Below are positions 63,808 to 64,000 of a stretch of DNA of 64,000 nt, piece by piece; within the stretch, counting starts at the first letter, position 1, and every line of letters begins with the position of its first letter. The stretch comes from SZUA-265 sp965651905 (GTDB lineage Bacteria; Myxococcota_A; Polyangia; Polyangiales; Polyangiaceae): the NCBI GenBank assembly GCA_965651905.1, contig CBFGUG010000028.1:26559-90558 (forward strand). Reading direction: 5' to 3'. Position numbers and translations under genes: made by a program. The notes under the pieces were generated by a model that ran no database searches, was not told the DNA's origin, and was given only the letters and a program-made list of their open reading frames with translations.

Positions 63808-64000
63808 CTAATCCTCCGCCCGCACTGGGGCGGCAATCGGCGTTCCGTCGAGCGATCCGACGATGACGGGTGCAGCGAGAAGCTTCGGACATTCGATGGA
63901 CGCAGTCTGGCAGGCGCTCCAGGCGTCGACGGTCGCCTCGATCTCGAAGGATCGACCGTCGTTTAGGGCAGTGCTGCAGGTGCACGACCAGCCAGCGTCG
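63808..64000 (-). CDS. C-terminal part of a Cys-containing protein, start beyond the window
   Basis: From the right edge a frame reads 63 codons without interruption to a TAG at 63810-63808. The visible part has a C-x-C pair near its start (SCTCST) and further Cys in a beta-like stretch (FEIEATVDAWSACQTASIECPKLLAAP), so it is probably a secreted or periplasmic protein. It resembles the tails of other Cys-containing myxobacterial surface proteins, but no family can be named from so little. Confidence 0.55.
   Translation of the reverse strand, partial: DAGWSCTCSTALNDGRSFEIEATVDAWSACQTASIECPKLLAAPVIVGSLDGTPIAAPVRAED

Overview
The window reads as a high-GC chromosome segment from a myxobacterium-like member of the Myxococcota. 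The reasons are: many secreted lipoproteins with long acidic or Gly/Ser-rich linkers, a fibro-slime protein with Cys-rich CGDG...CDDGN repeats, a MYXO-CTERM-like C-terminal anchor on a glycosidase, three DUF1592/DUF1552 gene pairs, a GGDEF protein with a LacI-type ligand-binding sensor, and predatory/saprophytic enzymes (GH43 arabinanase-like, pectate-lyase-like). Genus cannot be read from the sequence alone.

Layout. (1) 1-16.5 kb, almost all on the minus strand, is a compact cluster built around a two-AAA-domain Hsp100 ATPase (12501-14765). In transcription order it encodes an unknown 559-aa protein, the Hsp100, a giant 1165-aa protein, a 321-aa protein, a 527-aa protein with a repetitive spike-like C-terminus, a zinc D-Ala-D-Ala-type peptidase and an envelope protein with two C-terminal membrane segments. 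More envelope proteins of similar plan lie to the left, and the first one runs off the window edge. Most of these proteins match nothing I recognise. The set (Hsp100 + very large protein + spike-like protein + peptidoglycan peptidase) suggests a divergent contractile-injection or secretion machine, and is my main candidate for an undescribed system. (2) 16.7-24.8 kb: a glyoxalase-fold protein, then a run of surface lipoproteins (two with Asp-rich linkers, one fibro-slime) interrupted by a LacI-sensor/GGDEF diguanylate cyclase. (3) 24.8-26.1 kb: a 1.3-kb stretch without a clear gene, holding a strong hairpin and a cluster of five AACGGTC-nn-ACCGTT palindromes. (4) 26.1-33.1 kb: two successive DUF1592-DUF1552 pairs. 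(5) 33.7-38.7 kb: a sulfur module with two YeeE/YedE half-transporters, a sigma-54 activator, a good -24/-12 promoter, a persulfide dioxygenase and a SulP anion transporter. (6) 38.6-43.6 kb: small membrane protein, pectate-lyase-like lipoprotein, small lipoprotein, eight-loop EF-hand protein, tiny membrane protein. (7) 43.7-50.5 kb: an RND efflux pair, a DUF3565-DUF1971 fusion, a small lipoprotein and a formamidase (AmiF). (8) 50.6-58.2 kb, minus strand: two GH43/CBM6 enzymes flanking a third DUF1592-DUF1552 pair. (9) 58.5-64 kb: a tiny lipoprotein and BON-MscS channel, a propeller-like lipoprotein, a TMTC-like membrane glycosyltransferase with TPRs, and the tail of a secreted protein at the right edge.

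Many adjacent genes share the same 4-base stop/start overlap (GTGA or ATGA), so translational coupling looks like the main way gene pairs are kept together here. I saw no rRNA, tRNA, CRISPR array, insertion sequence or phage integrase.
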